Assembly: GCF_004310325.1 (NCBI RefSeq)
Contig: NZ_SIRT01000004.1
Span: forward strand, 169,137 to 233,136
Direction: 5' to 3'
DNA: 64,000 bases
Source: Hyunsoonleella flava
GTDB lineage: Bacteria; Bacteroidota; Bacteroidia; Flavobacteriales; Flavobacteriaceae
The notes beneath the pieces were generated by a model. It searched no databases. It was not told the origin of the DNA and saw only the letters and a program-made list of their open reading frames with translations. A program made the translations under genes and the position numbers. Position 1 is the stretch's first letter. The number at the start of each line of letters is the position of its first letter. Shown one piece after another: positions 44,641-52,375 of this stretch.

Positions 44641-44973
44641 AGTTTTGGAATTAGGATTAATGAATTAACTATTAACACTTGATCAGTTGTCGAAACTGCT
44701 GTTATGAAATGTTCAGTAAAGTTAATTCGAAGGAAAAATCTAATACTAAGGTTTTAATGTACTTCAAGTAAGGTTTGTTTGTTTTATAAAAATCTGTATT
44801 TTCATCTTCATACTCACTAGCTAAGGGCATTTTTGAAACCTTTAATAAGCCTTACGCAAACTAAGGGGAAACCTTACTTCTGATTTAAGAATAGTAAATA
44901 TTTTTAGTTGCTCTTTTAAAGGCGAACCACAGGAAAAACCTTTATTTATGAGTGCCAACAAGATTTTAACAGA
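44641..44973. promoter_or_regulatory. Divergent control region between RHS operon and T2SS-like operon
   Basis: 333 bp without a gene. It holds an 11-bp inverted repeat, AAGTAAGGTTT (44766-44776) and AAACCTTACTT (44869-44879), with further CCTTA/TAAGG copies between. The spacing and the response-regulator gene next door suggest regulator sites. No full TTG-N19-TAnnTTTG promoter was found. Confidence 0.45.
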
Positions 44974-45651
44974 ATGAATAAACCATTAAACACCCTCATT
45001 GTTGAAGACCATCAACTTATTATTGATTCTTATAAAATGGCGCTAGATTTTGTTGCCAACAGAGAATCTGATTATAGTTTTAAAATCACGATAAGTAAAA
45101 GTTGTGAAGAAGCCTATTTAGAGATAGAACATGCTGCTAATTTTGGAACTGTTGATTTGGTTTTTCTAGACATTAGCTTACCTCCAGCAAAGAAATACAG
45201 TATTTTATCGGGTGATGATATTGGAATTAAGGTAAGGCAGCTTTTTCCAAAAGCTAAAATTCTAGTTATAACACATTTAAGTGATAATTATAGACTAATT
45301 AATATTTTAAAATGTCTTAAACCCAACAGTTTGTTATTGAAAAATGAATTAGATTTTAATAGGCTTACCGAAAGTATCTCAAATGTACTTTATGGTATCC
45401 CATATTACTCCCACTCTGTTCTTAAATTAGTGAGGCAACATATTTCTAATGATTTTAACTTGGACCAAATAGACAGACAAGTACTTTACTATTTGTCGCA
45501 AGGAAATAAAACAAAGGATTTGCCTGAATTAGTTAATCTTTCATTGGCAGGTATTGAACGGAGGAAACGCAAGCTGAATGAAATATTTAATAATGATAAA
45601 AAGTCGGACAAAGTGCTCATAAAGATAGCTAAGGAAAAAGGCTTTATTTAA
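44974..45651 (+). CDS. Response regulator (REC plus LuxR-like helix-turn-helix)
   Basis: 225 residues. The receiver domain has the acidic pair in LIVEDHQLII, the phospho-acceptor in DLVFLDISLPP, ILVITH and Lys in LLLKNEL. The C-terminal part (LDQIDRQVLYYLSQGNKTKD) is a LuxR/NarL-type HTH, somewhat divergent. No histidine kinase is in the element, so it must be driven by a chromosomal kinase or act unphosphorylated. First gene of the plus-strand T2SS-like operon, likely its regulator and perhaps that of the divergent RHS operon. Confidence 0.87.
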   Translation: MNKPLNTLIVEDHQLIIDSYKMALDFVANRESDYSFKITISKSCEEAYLEIEHAANFGTVDLVFLDISLPPAKKYSILSGDDIGIKVRQLFPKAKILVITHLSDNYRLINILKCLKPNSLLLKNELDFNRLTESISNVLYGIPYYSHSVLKLVRQHISNDFNLDQIDRQVLYYLSQGNKTKDLPELVNLSLAGIERRKRKLNEIFNNDKKSDKVLIKIAKEKGFI

Positions 45652-45663
45652 ATGTATATAATA

Positions 45664-46068
45664 ATGAAAAGAGTTAAAAAATTAAAGGCTTACAACCTAC
45701 AAGAAGTATTAATCGTATTAGTAATAATTGGTATACTGCTTTTATTGGCCTTACCAAATCTAATGCCACTTATTGCTAAAACGAAAAGCGTTGAGGCGCA
45801 GACACAATTGAAATTTATATACAACTCGCAAACCACTTATAGGTATATGTACTCTAAGTATGCGCTGGATTTAGATGAAATTGATTTTGAAGCACCACGT
45901 ACTGTCAATGAAAATGGTACTAGTAATTATAATTATGAGCTATTGGCTGCGGATAACAATAGCTTTAAGGCAAGAGCTACCGCCATAACAGATTTTGATG
46001 GTGACGGTATTTTTAATGTCTGGGAAATAGATGAGACAGGGACTCCTAAACAAACCGTTAAGGACTAA
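45664..46068 (+). CDS. Major pseudopilin-like prepilin (GspG/PilA type)
   Basis: Leader MKRVKKLKA, then YNLQEVLIVLVIIGILLLLA with Glu+5, so a type IV prepilin with Ala at -1. After the helix comes KSVEAQTQLKFIYNSQTTYR, the GspG/PilA-type start. Near the C-terminus TDFDGDGIFNVWEID looks like a Ca-binding loop, as seen in GspG. I choose the ATG at 45664 because it gives the leader length of the other prepilins; the ATG at 45652 adds four residues. It is followed directly by the prepilin peptidase. Confidence 0.88.
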   Translation: MKRVKKLKAYNLQEVLIVLVIIGILLLLALPNLMPLIAKTKSVEAQTQLKFIYNSQTTYRYMYSKYALDLDEIDFEAPRTVNENGTSNYNYELLAADNNSFKARATAITDFDGDGIFNVWEIDETGTPKQTVKD

Positions 46069-46550
46069 TGGTCTTTATAAAAATAATATTGATATTATCG
46101 CTTTTTGCGGTTCTGTTTCAAGATATGAAAGAGCGCAAGGTATTTTGGTTCATGTTTCCTTTAATCGGGATATTATCAGGGATCTTATATTACTATAATA
46201 CGTTGCCAGAGCTATTTTTTACATCATTTTATCTCAATCTTAGTTTTATTAGTATCCTCATCTTAATTGTTTTCTTGTACTCTAGATTAAAACTTAAAGA
46301 GAGTTTACTTAATGTCATTGGCCTTGGTGATATATTGCTTTTTATGGTACTATCAGCATCATTTTCAACGGTATCATTTGTGGTCATTTTTTTAGGCGCA
46401 CTTATATTTTCTCTTTTGTTGCATGTGGTAAAAACAAAAGACTTTAAATCGCCTATTTCCGTTCCTCTAGCAGGATATATGTGCTTGTTTTTTTCTATAG
46501 CCTATATTATACAATGGTCTGGCATATCAGTTAATCTTTATTCACTCTAA
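46068..46550 (+). CDS. gspO: Prepilin peptidase, A24 family (GspO/PilD)
   Basis: 160 residues, mostly membrane helices. The two aspartates of A24 peptidases are in LFQDMKERK and IGLGDILLF (GxGD). The N-terminal cytoplasmic methylase part is absent, as in short TadV-like enzymes. It should process the four prepilins of the element, all with Ala rather than Gly before the cut site. Overlaps the pseudopilin gene by one base. Confidence 0.88.
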   Translation: MVFIKIILILSLFAVLFQDMKERKVFWFMFPLIGILSGILYYYNTLPELFFTSFYLNLSFISILILIVFLYSRLKLKESLLNVIGLGDILLFMVLSASFSTVSFVVIFLGALIFSLLLHVVKTKDFKSPISVPLAGYMCLFFSIAYIIQWSGISVNLYSL

Positions 46551-46554
46551 AACT

Positions 46555-47961
46555 ATGGATCATGACTTCAATATTCCAACATCTTTACTACAGCTTATTA
46601 GTAGTGAACAGGCCTATCATTATAAAATTATTCCTGTAGCATCAGAACATGATACTATTACTTTTAAATCTGATAGCCCTTCCGAAAGTTTAAAACGTGA
46701 ATTGAGCGTTATTTTTGGAAAAGACGTTCGGCTACTTTCTGATTCTTCCGAAAACATAGATTTATACCTCACAAATAATTTTAGAAGAAATAGCTTATCA
46801 ACAGCTGAAGATCTCCATTATTCCAATGATTTTCTAGAGAAAATTTTATTGTCGGCAAAAGCTATTGGAAGTAGTGATATTCATTTTGAGCCTTACGAGA
46901 ACAAATGTCGGGTTCGGTTTCGTATAGATGGAAAACTTAAAGAATACTTCATTATTAATTTATCTGAATACCCAGTAATAGTCAATAAACTAAAGATTAA
47001 GGCTGGTCTGGACATTTCTGAAAAGCGTTTGCCCCAGGATGGTCGTATCACTGTAAAAACTAATTCAGGTGAATTTGATATTCGTGTATCCAGCTTACCT
47101 ACATTACACGGTGAAAAGATAGTGCTGCGTTTATTAAGTAAGGATGCGAATCATATTGAACTATCAGATTTGGGTTTTACCGAAAAAGAACTGAATAGCT
47201 ATAAAGAATCTACAAAAAAAACTAATGGTATTGTTTTGATTTCCGGCCCAACAGGTTCTGGAAAAACAACAACGCTTTATGCTACATTAAAATTACTAAA
47301 TAATGATTTGACCAATATTCTTACTATTGAAGACCCAATAGAATATACATTGGAAGGTATCAATCAAGTACAGCTTAAAGAAAATATTGGTCTGGATTTC
47401 TCTAGTGCCCTACGTACATTTTTGAGACAGGACCCCGATATTATTATGGTTGGTGAAATTAGAGATGTGAAAACAGCGAATATGGCTATTCGTGCTGCTT
47501 TAACTGGGCATTTGGTGCTCTCTACAATTCACACTAATTCGGCTTGGGCCACCATTTCAAGATTAATAGATATGGGTATTCCTGGGTTTTTAATTGCCAG
47601 TACTTTAAACGTAAGTGTAGCCCAGCGTTTGGTTAGAAAGCTATGTAACAATTGTAAAACGAAAGATATTGTAACCTCATCTTTATTTCCTGAAAACTTT
47701 AGGATTCCAAAGGGCTTGAGGCATCATTATACACCGGTTGGTTGTCCGGAGTGCTATCACACAGGGTATGCAGGACGAAAAGCGATCTACGAAATTATAC
47801 CCATTACCAAAACATTAACACCCTTCATCAAAAATAATGCTTTGGAGATTGACGAGTATTTAAAAACTCAAAACATATCAACCTTAAAGTTAAACGCCAT
47901 AGCATTGGTACAACAGGGCATTACTTCTGTGGAGGAAGTTTATGCTCTATTAATCGATTAA
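46555..47961 (+). CDS. gspE: GspE/PilB-type assembly ATPase
   Basis: 468 residues. Walker A GPTGSGKTTT at 231-240, Asp box LTIEDPIEYTLEGINQVQ, Walker B and His box (DPDIIMVGEIRD, LVLSTIHTNSA), and the zinc tetracysteine CNNC ... CPEC. It powers pseudopilus assembly in the cytoplasm. The N-terminal N1E domain is short. No PilT-like second ATPase is in the element, which favours a T2SS-like machine over a retractile pilus. Confidence 0.95.
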   Translation: MDHDFNIPTSLLQLISSEQAYHYKIIPVASEHDTITFKSDSPSESLKRELSVIFGKDVRLLSDSSENIDLYLTNNFRRNSLSTAEDLHYSNDFLEKILLSAKAIGSSDIHFEPYENKCRVRFRIDGKLKEYFIINLSEYPVIVNKLKIKAGLDISEKRLPQDGRITVKTNSGEFDIRVSSLPTLHGEKIVLRLLSKDANHIELSDLGFTEKELNSYKESTKKTNGIVLISGPTGSGKTTTLYATLKLLNNDLTNILTIEDPIEYTLEGINQVQLKENIGLDFSSALRTFLRQDPDIIMVGEIRDVKTANMAIRAALTGHLVLSTIHTNSAWATISRLIDMGIPGFLIASTLNVSVAQRLVRKLCNNCKTKDIVTSSLFPENFRIPKGLRHHYTPVGCPECYHTGYAGRKAIYEIIPITKTLTPFIKNNALEIDEYLKTQNISTLKLNAIALVQQGITSVEEVYALLID

Positions 47962-47970
47962 ACTATCTAA

Positions 47971-50187
47971 ATGAGGAAGCTCTTATATATCATACTATTC
48001 GCTAGTTCAGTTATGTTTTCACAATCTAAGGTTGTAGAATCGGACAATGAGCGTCTCTCATCAATTAAACATAAACTTGAACTGCTTTCTGTTGATAGCC
48101 CTGGGTTAAACGACCAAGCTAAAACAGAGATCAATGTTAGTAATATCACGTTATCAAATTTTATTTTGGGCATATCCAATGCCCATGATGTAAACATTAA
48201 TATTTCAAATGAATTAGATCATATCACTATTTCAAACAATAATTTTTCTGATGTGATAGTGGCAGATTTATTGGTTTTCTTATGTAAGGAATACAACCTG
48301 ACCATTGATTTCACAGGTAATATACTCTCTATTAAAACCTTTAAACCCATAGAAACAGCTCCCCAAAAATATCCTATCACAGTAAATTACGATCCTAATA
48401 ATTCTACAATCTCCATAGATACACAAGACAATACACTCTATGAGGTTTTTAAAACCATTATGGACAAAAGCTCTAAAAATTTGGTATTTACTCCAGGTCT
48501 AGAAAATAATCCACTAACCATTTACACTAAGGAAATGCCTTTTGATACGGCAATGCACACGATTGCTCTTTCAAACAATCTCTATGTTGAAAAAACCAAT
48601 GAAGGGTTTTATCTATTTGAAAAAGATGAAGTAAAAAACGACGAGAACCAAAGTATATCAAGACTTAGAAATGCTCAAAACCAAAATTATAAGATTCTAG
48701 ATTTTGAAAATAAAATTCTCGAAGTAGATTTTCAAAATACATCCATTGCCTCGATAATCAATAATTTAAGTGCTGATTTAGAACTGGATATTTTTACCGC
48801 TACACCTCTTGAAAAAGCTGGTTCGTTAACCTTTAAAACCAAATCAATTGCGTTTGATGAACTGTTGGTAAAAATGTTTGAATCTAGAGTTGTGAATCAA
48901 ATAAGCCAAAATTCAAATCCAAACCCTCAAAACACAAATAACAACAGACCTCAACCTCAAAACAACTCATCTTCTGATGCTTTAGAAACATTTACATTCA
49001 AAAAAGAGGGCAACACTTATTTTTTTGGAACAGAAGATCAGCTAAGTGTTCGTAAGATTGAAGTGATACATTTGATGCACCGTTCTGTTGAATTGCTTTC
49101 AGACCCAGAAGGCGGAAATTCCAGAAGTAGGACTGTTGGCAGAAATCTTGGCAACAATTATGGAGACTACAATAGAAGTTTTAATTCTGGAATAAACCAA
49201 AACACTTTTAACACCAGTTCAAATAATAGATTTGGAACAAATAGACAGCAAAATAGTAGTAGACTCAATGGTAATTCAAACAATTCCAGTATTGGGACTT
49301 CACAAACCATCGATGATATTATACCTCCTGAACTGTCAGAAGGATTAGACATACAGGCAGACAATGAGTTAAATTGTTTATATGTCACTGGTTCCAGCGG
49401 TAAAATTGAAAGGCTCAAAGAATTTATTACATACATTGATAAAACTGTACCAGTAGTGTTAATAGAAGTGATGTTTGTAGAGGTTAGTAGAAATAATACT
49501 GTTGAGACTGGAGTAACTTGGGGTATTGGAGACGAATCTGTTGAAACTAGAGGAGGCATTTTTCCGAGTACAGACTTAACCTTAGGCGCAAAAACCATAA
49601 ATAAGGTGATAAATGGTTTCAGCGGTTTTGACCAGTTAAATCTTGGTAAAGTTATCCCCAATTTTTTTGCTACTGTAAAGGCTATGGAAAGTAATGGAAA
49701 TCTTAAAATAAGGTCTACTCCAAAACTATCTACTCTTAATGGGCATCGTGCCACGTTTTCAAATGGGGAAACTTCATATTATACTGTAACACAACGTAAC
49801 ATATATGGAACGGATAACCCACAGACTTCAGAAATAACAAATTATGAACCCATTGATGCCGAATTGGGGTTGACCATAAAACCCTTAGTCTCTGGAGACG
49901 GACAAGTTACATTAGATATTTTTGTAATTCAATCAAGTTTCGGAGACCGTATTGATGAAAACGCACCACCAGATATCAGTTCTCGTGAATTCAGCTCTAT
50001 TATAAGGGTTCAAGATCAAGATATTGTTGTTCTAGGGGGGTTAGAGGAACAACGCCGAAGTAATTCAGGAACAGGTGTTCCCTTTCTAGCACGAGTACCT
50101 GTTATTAAATGGCTTTTCAGTTCTAGAAAAAGAGAAGCTTCCAAAGCAAAATTAACAGTCTTTATAAAACCTACAATCATTTATTAA
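47971..50187 (+). CDS. gspD: Secretin (GspD/PilQ family)
   Basis: 738 residues. Signal peptide MRKLLYIILFASSVMFSQ, several N-domain repeats (SNITLSNFILGISNAHDVNI), a long Asn/Arg-rich linker (~320-440) and the C-terminal secretin core: VPVVLIEVMFVEVSRNN, LKIRSTPKLSTLNGHRATFS, VVLGGLEEQ, GVPFLARVPVIKWLFSS. It forms the outer-membrane channel. The Asn-rich linker (NPQNTNNNRPQPQNNSS) is unusual but common in Bacteroidota proteins. Confidence 0.94.
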   Translation: MRKLLYIILFASSVMFSQSKVVESDNERLSSIKHKLELLSVDSPGLNDQAKTEINVSNITLSNFILGISNAHDVNINISNELDHITISNNNFSDVIVADLLVFLCKEYNLTIDFTGNILSIKTFKPIETAPQKYPITVNYDPNNSTISIDTQDNTLYEVFKTIMDKSSKNLVFTPGLENNPLTIYTKEMPFDTAMHTIALSNNLYVEKTNEGFYLFEKDEVKNDENQSISRLRNAQNQNYKILDFENKILEVDFQNTSIASIINNLSADLELDIFTATPLEKAGSLTFKTKSIAFDELLVKMFESRVVNQISQNSNPNPQNTNNNRPQPQNNSSSDALETFTFKKEGNTYFFGTEDQLSVRKIEVIHLMHRSVELLSDPEGGNSRSRTVGRNLGNNYGDYNRSFNSGINQNTFNTSSNNRFGTNRQQNSSRLNGNSNNSSIGTSQTIDDIIPPELSEGLDIQADNELNCLYVTGSSGKIERLKEFITYIDKTVPVVLIEVMFVEVSRNNTVETGVTWGIGDESVETRGGIFPSTDLTLGAKTINKVINGFSGFDQLNLGKVIPNFFATVKAMESNGNLKIRSTPKLSTLNGHRATFSNGETSYYTVTQRNIYGTDNPQTSEITNYEPIDAELGLTIKPLVSGDGQVTLDIFVIQSSFGDRIDENAPPDISSREFSSIIRVQDQDIVVLGGLEEQRRSNSGTGVPFLARVPVIKWLFSSRKREASKAKLTVFIKPTIIY

Positions 50188-51401
50188 TGTTAGAGCACTT
50201 AAAATCATATGCTTTGTTTGGAAATAAGGTTTGCGCTATTGAACATGTAGTGAAAAATGATAAGTGTATGTTTTATTGCACCATTTTAAAAAGAACTAAA
50301 AAAGAAATTGTTATACTTCAAAGTTTTTTAAGCGAATCTTATGAAACTATCTTAGAAAAAATAAAAACTAGTTGGCCAGTAGTAATAATAATTAACGACG
50401 CCCAGGTTTTAACAAAAATAATAGGAAATAAACGCGTACAAATTGATGACAAAAATATCATAAGTTCAGGTTTTCCAAATATTGATATTTCCAATTTTTA
50501 TTATGAAATCATATCATCAGAAGACACCAACCTCATTTCTATATGTCGAAAATCACATGTGGATGAAATCATTCAAAGATACATCTCAAACAAATTAAAT
50601 GTCATTGATTTTTCTTTGGGAAATTCAAAAATCTCATCTGCAATTGAATTTATTGAAGAACCTAATTTCTATACGTCAAATGCAATGATAGAATTATCAA
50701 ACCAAACAATTTCTTCAATTAAAATTATTAATGATATAGATGTGCATAACTACGACATTAATGGGTTAGAGGTTTCAAGCAATTATTTACTTTCTTTTTC
50801 AGGAGCATTAGATGCTATTTTAAATTTTGGGACTACTAAGATCAATTTTATTGACAAAAAGACAGAGCTCTTATCTACATTTAAGAATACGCGCTTTTTT
50901 AATCAATTCTTAAAAATAGGTCTGATAACTATTTTGGCACTTTTACTTTGCAATTTTCTTTTTTTTAATTTCTATTTTGAAAAAGTAAAAGGATTACAGG
51001 AAACAGCGCAACTCAATCATATCACAAAAAGTGATATCATAACTCTTAAAACCGAGGTTGAAAAATCACAACAACTGGCGGACGATATTCTTAAAAACAA
51101 CGTATCTAAAAGCTCATTTTTTGTAAATCAAATTGTAAAAACCTTACCTCAATCTATCATATTATCAGAGCTTAATTATCAACCGCTCCAAGCTCGTGTA
51201 AAAAAAGAGAAACCTATTTCAATATCTGATGACATTATAGTCATTTCTGGAACTTCAAACGACAGTGACCTTTATTCTTTGTGGATCAGTAATTTAGAAA
51301 AAAATGATTGGGTACAAAATATTGAAGTAACAGATTATAGTGATATTAGTAAAGACCTTTCTAGGTTCAACTTAAAAATACAATTGAAAAGTGAAAATTA
51401 A
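50187..51401 (+). CDS. GspL/PilM-PilN-like assembly protein
   Basis: 404 residues. The N-terminal ~240 residues are cytoplasmic with a degenerate actin-like (PilM/GspL) pattern. A single membrane helix follows (FLKIGLITILALLLCNFLFF), then a periplasmic coiled coil and a ferredoxin-like domain (IIVISGTSNDSDLYSLWISN), as in GspL/PilN. It should couple GspE to the inner-membrane assembly. Assignment rests on topology and position as much as sequence. Confidence 0.75.
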   Translation: MLEHLKSYALFGNKVCAIEHVVKNDKCMFYCTILKRTKKEIVILQSFLSESYETILEKIKTSWPVVIIINDAQVLTKIIGNKRVQIDDKNIISSGFPNIDISNFYYEIISSEDTNLISICRKSHVDEIIQRYISNKLNVIDFSLGNSKISSAIEFIEEPNFYTSNAMIELSNQTISSIKIINDIDVHNYDINGLEVSSNYLLSFSGALDAILNFGTTKINFIDKKTELLSTFKNTRFFNQFLKIGLITILALLLCNFLFFNFYFEKVKGLQETAQLNHITKSDIITLKTEVEKSQQLADDILKNNVSKSSFFVNQIVKTLPQSIILSELNYQPLQARVKKEKPISISDDIIVISGTSNDSDLYSLWISNLEKNDWVQNIEVTDYSDISKDLSRFNLKIQLKSEN

Positions 51402-51903
51402 GTCAAAAAATATTGCTTTAGTTTTTGGTTTCTTAACGCTACTATTTTTGAGTTACAGACTAGCCATATCCAAAACTATGGACTTAAAAAACGAATATCA
51501 ATTATTAAAAAAAAAGGAGGATTTATTTAAGAATACTCCCAAAAAGTTATCACTTCTTAAACAAAAGCAAAAATATTACGATTCCGTTTTAAATGAGCAT
51601 CAAATAAAAGGTGGTTCCATCCAAAATAACTTATTACAAGTTTTGACGTCCTTTTCAAAAACTTCTAATTTAAAGGTTGTTGGTTTCTTAGAGCCTCATG
51701 TTACCGATAACGAAGATATTTCGGTAAAGGTATATCGATTCACTGTTCAAGGTAATTATAATGATATATTAAAGCTAGTACATCACTTTGAACAAAACAC
51801 AAAGTTTGGCGAGGTAATTAATTTGCATTTAGAAAAACAAACTGATTTTAGAAAACGTAAGAAGTATTTGCAAGCTAAAGTTTTGCTAAGGAGTTATGGT
51901 TAA
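51391..51903 (+). CDS. GspM/PilO-like inner-membrane protein
   Basis: 170 residues, GTG start, overlapping the GspL-like gene by 11 nt. An N-terminal helix (NIALVFGFLTLLFLSYRLAI), a coiled coil (LKNEYQLLKKKEDLFKN) and a small periplasmic ferredoxin-like domain (YRFTVQGNYNDILKLVHHFE) match GspM/PilO. Last gene of the machine and of the element before the right end. Confidence 0.75.
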   Translation: MKIKSKNIALVFGFLTLLFLSYRLAISKTMDLKNEYQLLKKKEDLFKNTPKKLSLLKQKQKYYDSVLNEHQIKGGSIQNNLLQVLTSFSKTSNLKVVGFLEPHVTDNEDISVKVYRFTVQGNYNDILKLVHHFEQNTKFGEVINLHLEKQTDFRKRKKYLQAKVLLRSYG

Positions 51904-52167
51904 TATACACTTAGAAATCTTTGTGGTATGGCTGAACCTTTACATATTATTAAATAAAAAATCGATAACAGAAAGCTCCCCAAAGGTTTACGCCATATCA
52001 TAAAATAACAAGTTTCATAAGGTTTGCACCTTTTAATTTATGATTATCTCAATATCTTGTTTAAATTTGTATTAATTAAAAGATTAAACTGCATACGTTT
52101 TTGCATACGATTTTATAGTAAAGTAGTCTCTGAGTCCAGTAAATGTGTTTAAAATAGAGTACTCCTT
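51904..52167. other. Right end of the element, noncoding
   Basis: 264 bp without a gene. TAAATTTG at 52062-52069 fits the -7 promoter motif, pointing toward the right repeat; in a circularised element it would point at the integrase. The repeat pair at 52091-52109 lies here. Confidence 0.45.
52091..52109 (+). repeat. Putative right arm-type integrase sites
   Basis: GCATACG at 52091-52097 and 52103-52109, direct and 12 bp apart, as at 26959-26989. Both ends also share GCATACGATTT. Confidence 0.6.
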
Positions 52168-52213
52168 GGATTCACAACCCGGAGGTCACGAGTTCAAATC
52201 TCGTTCTCGCTAC
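52168..52213 (+). repeat. attR: displaced 3' half of tRNA-Met
   Basis: 46-bp copy of 26830-26875 with one mismatch (52175). There is no 5' half, so it is not a second tRNA gene. It marks the right boundary of the element. Confidence 0.9.
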
Positions 52214-52226
52214 TCATATTACAAAG

Positions 52227-52256
52227 AAAAGTCAAGAAATAATTCTTGACTTTTTT
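52227..52256 (+). terminator. Terminator of the original tRNA-Met locus
   Basis: AAAAGTCAAGAA and TTCTTGACTTTT form a 12-bp stem with a 4-base loop and T-tract, 14 bp after the right repeat. It was presumably the tRNA terminator before the element inserted. Confidence 0.85.
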
Positions 52257-52332
52257 GTTTTCTAGAATATAGCTGAAATAACTATACTTTTTATTTTTTA
52301 ATCTACAGAATAGTAAAAACTGAGATATGATT

Positions 52333-52368
52333 CAAAAATTTAGCCATGAAATACCTAGTCGGCTAAAT
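52333..52368 (-). terminator. Probable terminator of the TRAP/uronate operon
   Basis: On the minus strand ATTTAGCC and GGCTAAAT form an 8-bp stem with a 15-base loop and a following T-run, 8 bp after the stop codon of the large permease gene. Confidence 0.6.
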
Positions 52369-52375
52369 ATATATC

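Larger units (their letters stand above)
26876..52213. mobile_element. tRNA-Met-integrated genomic element with T2SS-like machine and RHS proteins
   Basis: About 25.3 kb. Evidence for the limits: a 46-bp repeat of the tRNA 3' half at each end, a tyrosine integrase directly beside the tRNA, and GCATACG repeats with 12-bp spacing near both ends. After the right repeat comes the terminator expected downstream of the original tRNA gene. Cargo: integrase and two companions, two T2SS/type IV filament gene blocks, RHS proteins, a REP-type transposase and gene relics. No conjugation, replication or phage structural genes are visible, so it is a genomic island or a mobilisable element moved by other means. 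Confidence 0.85.

Noticed and set aside
29551..51903. Type IV pilus for twitching or DNA uptake
   Set aside because: No PilT-like retraction ATPase and no competence genes are seen; a GspK-like prepilin and secreted neighbours fit a T2SS-like machine better. Not fully excluded.
52168..52213. Second tRNA-Met gene
   Set aside because: Only the 3' half is present, with CAC instead of CAT and no D arm or 5' acceptor strand upstream. It is the right att repeat.
26876..52213. Prophage or conjugative element
   Set aside because: No capsid, tail, terminase, relaxase, coupling protein or mating-pore genes are recognisable.
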